A DNA stretch of 64,000 nucleotides, from the NCBI GenBank assembly GCA_013306675.1, contig JABLUY010000038.1, forward strand, positions 1-64,000, written 5' to 3'. This document shows positions 57,901-64,000 of this stretch, in pieces. The position numbers and the translations under genes are program-made. The notes under the pieces were generated by a model. It was not told where the DNA came from and made no database searches. It saw only the letters and a list, made by a program, of their open reading frames with translations. The number at the start of each line of letters is the position of its first letter. The first letter of the stretch is position 1. The DNA comes from Thraustochytrium sp. TN22 (Eukaryota > Sar > Bigyra > Thraustochytrida > Thraustochytriidae).

Positions 57901-59700
57901 CCGCTCTCGCTCTCGCGGCTCGCGACCCGCTCGCGCGCGCTCTCCGCTCGCCCGGCCGAGCAAGCACAACGCGCCGCGAGCAGCCGAGGCGGCTCACGAG
58001 GACCGGCAACCCAACTCGATATGCGCTCTCCCGTCGACACGCCTCTCCTTGGTTCCCCTCGCCTCGTCGTGGCCCTGGAGACAGCCGCAGCCCAGATTCG
58101 CGCGCGCGCGCCGCGCCGCGCCGCGCCGCCGGCCGCGGCCCGCTCCGCGCGCTCCGCCCGCTGCGCCCCGGCCGCTGCGCTGCGCTTTGCTCGCCGCCTC
58201 TGCTCGCCGCCGTCACGTCGACGCGTCGCGCAGCCTGCCGCCTCGCCCCGCGAGATTTCAATCAACAGCAACTCTGTTTGTCTGTCTGTCTGTCTGTCTG
58301 CCGCCGCCGTCGCCGCCGCCCGCGCGGCGCTCGAGGCGCTGCGGCTGACCGCCCGGCCGCGCGGAAGCGGCGCTGCACAAGCTCTCCTCTCGCGCCGCGC
58401 CGCGCCGCGCCGCGCTGCGCCGCGCCGCTGCACGCGCGCCTCGCCTTCCTCGCATCTCCGAGGCGCCGCGACGAGCCTTGTTACCTGAGCCAACACTCGG
58501 CGGAGCGCGAGCCGACCCAGCCCGCTCGGTTCCGCCGGTTCCAGCGGTCCGGCCCACGGGAGGCCGGCGCTCCGTCCCTCCCTCGTCCCCTGCCCGCGCC
58601 CTCCCGGCCCCCTGCCGCCTGCTCCTCGGCCGGCGGTCGCGCGCCGGGGGGCGGCCGGCCAGCCGCACGCGGCGCGGCGCGGCGCGGCACTGCACGGGCC
58701 GCCGGCAAGGGATCGCGCGCGCGCGCGCGACCCCGAGGCGGCCAGCAGAGCGGCGGAGCGCAGGTCCGCGGCGGCCGCCCGCGGGCGGGGCTGGTCCCGC
58801 ACCAGCCCCGCAGCCTCCCTTGGGCTGGGGGCTGTTTCGGCACGAAGCTCCGCTCCCCGGCACCCGCAGCGTGCGCACCGCTTGGGTCTCTCCGCGTGGC
58901 GTCCCCTCCTGCGCGCCGCGGACTTCACCGTGCATCGCCGCGCAGCCCCCGCAGCGCCCCGCGGACTGCGCGCCGGAGGGGACTTGGCGCCGCCGTCCAG
59001 CGGTGACCTGGTCGGCGTTGCTGCAGCGAGCTTCGGCGAGGCAAGCTCCGGAGAAGCAGCCGCTGCACCGCCGCGGCTCAAGGCTCCAGTCGCGCCCCAA
59101 GCCTTGGCGGCCGCCAGGTCCTCGCTCGTCTCGTGACCCGCGCCCGCCTCGAGCGCGACCGCCGGCCAGCCTCCGAGTAGCCAAGGCGGACGGCCAGCGC
59201 TGGCAGGCCAGGCCTCCCCCCTGCCAGGACTGCCAGGACTTGACTCGCCCGGGCTCGATTGGGGCGACCGTTAGGCTCGCCGCCGCACTCGAAATCAATC
59301 GTCCAAGGCGCCTGCTCGGACGCCGGCCTGCAGTGGCTCGCTGTAGTCGCCGCGCGCGCGGCGGCTGCTCGCGCGCGGCGCGTGGCGGCGGCACGAGGCA
59401 GGGCGAGCGCCACGGCGGGATCATGATCGACTCGGAGGCGGCGGCCTGCCAGGACTTGCTGAGCCCGGCGACGGACGAACTGCAGAGGCCCAACGGTCGC
59501 GGCGCCCGGTCCCGGCGAGGGCAGCGGCGCGGCGGCGCGCGGGTCCGAGTCCACCGTCCAGGCCCGCGGCGCCGTGCTCGCTGGCCAGCCTGAGAGCTAG
59601 CTAGTTTTCCACCAGCTCGCGCGCGTTCTGGCTCGCCGCACGCGACGCCGCGCGCTTCGAGTTGCACGTCATGTCATCCGAGTCTCATGTCATGCGAGAA
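57069..59700. other. GC-rich segment, no recognisable gene
   Basis: Long open frames exist on both strands, but their products are almost wholly Arg, Ala, Gly and Pro with no domain, and overlapping frames look equally protein-like, as chance ORFs in GC-rich DNA do. It contains a (GTCGCC)n run at about 57866-57901, a (TGTC)n tract at about 58277-58300 and CCGCG runs. The SET gene promoter is presumably at 57069-57500. A low-expressed or non-coding gene cannot be excluded. Confidence 0.5.
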
Positions 59701-61251
59701 AGACAAGACAACAACCACAGGCGTCTCAGGCTGGCCGGCGGAGCGGCGGAGCGGCGCTCGCGTGCAGCTTGAAGTTCGCTTGAAGTTCGAGTTCCTGGCG
59801 GCCTGCGTGTCAGAGGCGGCGGACGGCCGCGCTGCGAAGATTTGTCGCCGCGCCGCGCGGAAAGCGCGCGAGGCGGCAGGTGATCAGCCAGGTGAGGCCG
59901 CCACTCGCGAGCTCCGAGCAGTCCGAGCAGCGGGCCGCGTCGGGGCCTGCAGCTGGCGTTTGGCTGCGTGACCAACCACCGCGCGGGGGGGCAAAGGGGC
60001 GGCGCCGTCGCGTCGACGACGCCGGCAGCTGAGCTCAGGCTGGCCGCCGGGAGCGGATCGTAGGCCGTCCAACGGCGCTCGAGCCCGGCGAGCCGCACGT
60101 GCATGCGTACAGACGAGCAGGCCGGCGCGCCGCCGTTGAGGATTGAGCCAGCGGCCAGCCAGCAGCCAGCTCGAAAGACACTGTGGCTTGGTCTGCGCTG
60201 CGCGTGCCCCGCGCTCAGGCTCACTGGCAGGCTGCGTCACCGTCGCGTGCGATCTTCGTCGAGCCAGGAATTGTCCTCAAGTTCGATGAGCCGAGTCTTG
60301 CACGTTGGTTGCGTGTCTTCGATGATCGAGTCTTTGCACGTTGGCTGCGTTGCCGCCTGTCAACCAACCGCCTGGTCTTTCGCGCAGTCCGCTCAGACGA
60401 TCGCATCATCATCACTGGCAGCCGCAACCGGCCTACGTCGAGGCTGCTCCCTCTCTTGCTGGGTGATTCTTGGACACTTGGCGAGGAAGTGGAACGCAGA
60501 GCGGCACGTCCAGCTAGCTAGCTGGCTTGCGGACTGTAAGCCAGCCACCTCGCCAGCTAGCTGGCAAGCTCGTGCTGCGCGTCATCGTCATCCTGCCAGC
60601 AAACTGAACCCCTTTCGTTCAAGTTGAGCCAGCGAGCAAGCAAGCTCCAAGGCGATCCTTGTCTCTCAGACTCATCTTTCAATGGTCCTGGAGTCTACTC
60701 TACGTGTCTTTGCCTGACGCCAACCACGTAGGTCGCCGCGCGTCTGGTTTCAGTCATGCTGCTTGGCCAGCAAGAAATGAGGCGCCTCCTCCTCCTCCTC
60801 AACATTGGCGCCGTCCTAGCTGTAGACAGACGCCCACGCTCTCGCTAGCTGGGCAGACACCCAGCGTGCAAAGACGTTCATGCTGCACGCACTGCGTCAT
60901 CCTGGTGACGAGGTTGCGACATTGGTCCAGGAGCCAAATGCGCCAGCCGCCGTTTAATCCCGGAAAACATTGCGTTTGCTCGAGGAAGCTTGCAATCTTG
61001 GTCGTCTCTCAACCGGCCGTCCCACGGGGGTCTTTCGGCTGCCTGCACGTGCATCCCGAGATCTTCGTCTGTTTGGATGAATGATCCAAAAGTTCGCCTC
61101 CAAAAGCGTCTGCTGTTCATGAAGGACAGGTGAGGTGGTGGCAGAAAATATGTCAATCATGTCCTTATTGGCAAACGAAAAAGAAGCCCCGCGCCTCCAC
61201 CGCTGACGCGGCAGAGAGGTCGGGGCGAAAAAGGTTGTGTTTAATCGAACG

Positions 61252-61643
61252 CTTCTGCTCGTCGCTCTTCCGCTTCTCGCTTCTGCTCGTCGCTCTTCCG
61301 CTTCCCGCTTCTGCTCGTCGCACTTCCGCTTCTCGCTTCTGCTCGTCGCTCTTCCGCTTCTCGCTTCTGCTCGTCGCTCTTCCGCTTCTCGCTGCTGCTC
61401 GTCGCTCTTCCGCTTCTCGCTTCTGCTCGTCGCTCTTCCGCTTCACGCTTCTGCTCGTCGCTCTTCCGCTTCCCGCTTCTGCTCGTCGCACTTCCGCTTC
61501 TCGCTTCTGCTCGTCACTCTTCCGCTTCTCGCTTCTGCTCGTCGCTCTTCCGCTTCCCGCTTCTGCTCGTCGCACTTCCGCTTCTCGCTTCTGCTCGTCA
61601 CTCTTCCGCTTCTCGCTTCTGCTCGTCGCTCTTCCGCTTCTCG
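61252..61643. repeat. Minisatellite, 14 tandem copies of a 28-bp unit
   Basis: The unit is CTTCTGCTCGTCGCTCTTCC followed by GCTTCTCG. The block is 392 nt, exactly 14 x 28, with only point variants among copies (CTC/CAC, TCTCG/TCCCG, GTCG/GTCA). Because 28 is not a multiple of three, every frame cycles each 84 nt and yields stop-free Arg/Ser/Glu-rich nonsense on both strands; I do not treat these as genes. Confidence 0.95.
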
Positions 61644-62083
61644 CTTGCTAAGATCCTCGCTCTCCGGCGATTCAGATCTGCTCGCGGTCGGCATTGCTCG
61701 CTCGGCGAGCTCGGACACCTTCAAGTGTGTGCACGATCAGGTGCGCGAACGAGCTCTCACAACAAGCTTCCGGCGGGTCTCATCTCGACCGTGGCTTCGA
61801 CGACCTTGTGATCCTCATTGACCGGCCTCCATCCGTCCAATAGCTGGTCACGTTCCACCTGGTGCTTGGCACTTGCCGTGCGTGCGCAACATGCAGTTGC
61901 CTCGACAAAGGTAAGGATTCTTGATAAAAGGAAAAGCCAGGCCACTTCACTTCCCCCCGCTCCCCCTCCTCGCTCACTTTATCGTGCGAAGGCTCGCTTT
62001 CGATGCCAGTGCTCGATGAAGCGCGGCGCAGCTCACTCCTACATCGTCTTGGACCTGGATCAAGGCATGTCGAACATCGCCCA

Positions 62084-62540
62084 AGGCCAAGCGAAACGGA
62101 GCCGGATCGAGAGTGCCCTTGTGCTTTCTTAAGCGCCGCTGGTCTCACTCTTGCCGTGACACAAAGGTTGGCAAGGCTCAGGTTCTCTGCGGCTCTCGCA
62201 GCGACGTCAAGCGAGAGTTTCGAAAATGCGACTCGTCCGAGACCAGCTCATCCGAGCGAAGAGAGGCCGGATAGAGCGCCGTTGCATTCTATGCTTTCAA
62301 GCGCCGCTGACGTTCCATGTTGCTGCGACAAAGACATCATCACGGAGCGCACTCGTTGCCAGTGGAACACTGCACAGTCGCCGCATGTAGGCTCAGACCT
62401 TGATAAAAAAATGGAGCGAGCAACGTATGTGGAGCAGCGACACCAAGCGAAGAGAGGCAGAACGAAGCGTTCTTGCACTGGGTACGCCCACCGCTTAGCA
62501 AGCGCCGCTGGCGTCTTTGTTTGTTGCGACAAGAACACTT
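62084..62540. repeat. Three diverged copies of a ~180-nt unit
   Basis: Blocks starting near 62084, 62250 and 62444 share, in order, CC(A/G)AGCGAA, a G/A-rich stretch, TTGCA/TTGTG, AAGCGCCGCTG, and TGTTGC(T)GCGACAA. Spacing is about 165-195 nt. They may be old tandem duplicates; no ends typical of a mobile element are visible. Confidence 0.65.
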
Positions 62541-62824
62541 CTTTTCGCGCTTGATGAGGGTCTCGGCGTGGTATTTTGCGTGCTTTTCCTCTTCGTCGTA
62601 TGCCTGTGTTATGTCTCCACCATGTCGCAGGCTCTTCAACGGCGAGCTTGCACATTGACAACAAGCACCAACCAGACCACTTGCTTAGCACGGCGGAGCC
62701 GGAGGCCTGCGGCGCGAGCGGAGGGCTGGGGCGCGCGGCGCTGCAAGGCAAGGCAAGGCAAGGCAAGGCCTGGCCTGGCCGACGCCCGGCGACTGCAGGC
62801 GGCGGCGCGTGAGCCTCGGTGATC

Positions 62825-63691
62825 ATGGCGGAGCTGTTTAGCGCGGGGCTGGCGCTCGCGGACGTGCACCTGGCGACCAAGTGGCGCGAGGAGGAGATCA
62901 AGTACCGCAAGCTGGAGATCCTGCGGCGGCAGATCGACGAGAAGGTGGAGCAGCTGCGGTCGATTGCAAACCTGGCGGCGCTGATCGCGGGCTTCAGCGT
63001 CGTGGTGCTGATCGAGCTCAACGTCCCGGACGGGACGCCGGCGGTGATCTTGGGGCTGTGGGCGTTCTCGACGGCTGTGACGGTATGTATCATGAGCCTC
63101 TCGTTCGTGATTTGTACGCTCATGCTGGTGGGCGTGCTCAAAGCCTTCGACCTGGAGCGCGCCAAGATGCCCTTTCACAAGTTCTGGGTGTTGCGCTGCG
63201 AGGCGGACTGGATGCGCGCCTTTTGGTTCTTCACGGCGGGCGTGCCCATGTTCATGCTCAACCTGGCACTTGCCGGCTGGGTGCTCTTCTTCCACTACAA
63301 GGTGATTGCCTCGCTCATCTCGCTTGTCTGCGCGGTCGCCATCTTGTACTGGCTCTTCGTACATCTCAAGTGGGGCTCCTACCTGGCGGAGCAGGCCACC
63401 TTCCACGTGGAGCACTACCCGGGCGACTCGCAGCGCCACTTCCCTGCCTCGCCTTCCGGCTCGATGGGCGACCTGGACCTGGAGTCGCCGCCGGGCCGCG
63501 CCGCCTCGGGCCCGGCGGCGCAGCGCCGCGCCAACCTTCACGAGGCCAGCAGCGACGACCTCTCTGGCGCGGCCGCCTCCGTGGCCGCCTCGGCGCCAGC
63601 TGGTTCCCCGCACGCGCCCATGGAGCTTGCGGACCGCATGGAGCTTGGCTTTCTCGGCGCGGCCGAGGCCCACCAACGTCGCCGGAGCTAG
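62825..63691 (+). CDS. Orai-like (CRAC) calcium-channel subunit
   Basis: A 288-residue four-helix membrane protein. TM1 (about 50-66) reads NLAALIAGFSVVVLIELNV, which lines up with the Orai pore helix ALLSGFAMVAMVEVQL; the selectivity-filter glutamate is Glu64. TM2 (about 73-105) has WAFSTAVTVCIMSLSFVICTLML, matching the Orai second helix. TM3 lies around 138-165 (MRAFWFFTAGVPMFML) and TM4 around 172-195. A charged amphipathic N-terminal helix precedes TM1, as in Orai, where it extends the pore. The C-terminal 85 residues are Ser/Ala/Pro-rich rather than a clear coiled coil. It would form plasma-membrane calcium channels; no STIM partner is in the window. ATG 62825 follows an in-frame GTG. 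Confidence 0.82.
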   Translation: MAELFSAGLALADVHLATKWREEEIKYRKLEILRRQIDEKVEQLRSIANLAALIAGFSVVVLIELNVPDGTPAVILGLWAFSTAVTVCIMSLSFVICTLMLVGVLKAFDLERAKMPFHKFWVLRCEADWMRAFWFFTAGVPMFMLNLALAGWVLFFHYKVIASLISLVCAVAILYWLFVHLKWGSYLAEQATFHVEHYPGDSQRHFPASPSGSMGDLDLESPPGRAASGPAAQRRANLHEASSDDLSGAAASVAASAPAGSPHAPMELADRMELGFLGAAEAHQRRRS

Positions 63692-64000
63692 CTAGTGAGC
63701 TGAGCTAGCAAGCAAGGTCTGTTGGGCGCAAATGTGGAGCGGCACGTCGTTGTTGGCCGATGCCGAGCTCGCTCCATCCAGCGCGCAGACGCGTCATGAC
63801 TCGACTCGAACTCGGACTCGAACTCGAACTCGAACTCAGACACGGACTCGAACTCAAACTCAAACTCGAACTAGAACTCGAACTCGAACTCGACTCGACC
63901 TCGACCTCGAACTCGAACTCGAACCCAAACTCGAACTCGAACTGAACTCGAACTCGAACTCGAACTCGATCTCGAACTCGAACTCGAACTCGAACTCGAA
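63692..64000. repeat. (GAACTC)n hexanucleotide satellite to the window edge
   Basis: After about 100 nt of 3' flank, from ~63800 the sequence is a hexamer array (CTCGAA/CTCGAC variants) running to base 64000, so its full length is unknown. It is not a known telomere motif. Confidence 0.9.

Larger units (their letters stand above)
59701..62824. other. Repeat-bearing spacer upstream of the Orai-like gene, no gene recognised
   Basis: Moderate GC. It contains a 36-bp duplication (about 60282-60352), the palindromes CCAGCTAGCTAGCTGG (60510-60525) and CCAGCTAGCTGG (60553-60564), a 14 x 28-bp minisatellite (61252-61643), three diverged ~180-nt repeats (about 62084-62540) and an AAGGC tract at about 62743-62769. 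No open frame matches a protein family I know. Confidence 0.55.

Noticed and set aside
57471-59667. Several 370-540-residue frames on both strands in the GC-rich gap
   Set aside because: Products are Arg/Ala/Gly/Pro-rich and overlap one another with equal quality; no motif or start context supports any of them.
60510-60564. Palindromes CCAGCTAGCTAGCTGG and CCAGCTAGCTGG as transposon ends
   Set aside because: They are short, close together and without a transposase-like frame or target duplication; CTAG-rich short palindromes recur elsewhere in the window.
61252-61643. CRISPR array
   Set aside because: The repeats are contiguous with no unique spacers and the host is eukaryotic; it is a minisatellite.
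61165-61821. Repetitive frames (SEKRKSDEQ or SASRFCSSLFRF types) across the minisatellite
   Set aside because: They are simply the 28-bp repeat read in different frames; stop-free length comes from the repeat itself.
63800-64000. Telomere at the end of the window
   Set aside because: The GAACTC hexamer is not a known telomeric repeat, and the window edge is arbitrary.
1-64000. LTR, LINE, DNA transposon or viral remnants
   Set aside because: No reverse transcriptase, integrase, transposase or capsid-like frame and no long terminal repeats were seen.

Overview
This is nuclear DNA from a gene-dense eukaryotic microbe with very high GC. Most genes end nearly every codon in G or C. Introns are rare: only two of 27 genes need splicing. 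UTRs and spacers are full of simple repeats. The gene set (EB1, dynamin, unconventional myosin, DDX41, TAF13, CCT5, ataxin-2, an Orai-like channel, a Dispatched-like RND protein) is that of a free-living protist. A stramenopile such as a thraustochytrid (labyrinthulomycete) is plausible, but that is inference; nothing in the window fixes the taxon. Many open frames begin at GTG or TTG, so in each case I use the first ATG that makes sense for the family.

Layout. 0-10 kb: GNAT acetyltransferase (+), sphingomyelin/IPC-synthase-like membrane protein (-), threonine aldolase (+), DDX41 helicase (-), dynamin-related GTPase (+). 10-16 kb: a 1126-residue RNA-repair fusion (-), then an acidic, poly-Q, zinc-ribbon protein (-). 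16-23 kb: acidic nuclear-type protein (+), TAF13 (-) with a decayed tandem duplication between them, spliced S-adenosylmethionine synthetase (+), TLC-domain protein (-), and a 1.7 kb repeat-rich spacer. 23-34 kb: secreted sulfatase (+), EB1 (+), RND/Dispatched-like permease (+), PDZ plus zinc-ribbon protein (+), VAT1-like oxidoreductase (-). 35-45 kb: unknown protein (+), Cdc34/UBE2R-like E2 (+), F-box protein (-), myosin (+). 45-57 kb: PP2C phosphatase with four CCCH fingers (-), glucose-6-phosphate 1-epimerase (+), CCT5 (-), three-exon histidine phosphatase (+), ataxin-2 (+), split SET-domain protein (-). 57-62.8 kb: the longest stretch without a convincing gene, holding a 14 x 28-bp minisatellite and other repeats. 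62.8-64 kb: Orai-like channel (+), then a hexanucleotide satellite running off the window.

The genes do not form one pathway. The strongest candidates for novelty are the single-polypeptide RNA-repair enzyme (2H phosphoesterase, TPR, two nucleotidyltransferase ligase modules, HAD phosphatase, P-loop kinase) at 10045-13425 and the PP2C-CCCH fusion at 44925-47183. Neighbours switch strand at 20 of 26 junctions, so most promoters are shared and divergent and most 3' ends converge. I saw no mobile element, viral remnant, rRNA or tRNA gene, or CRISPR array.
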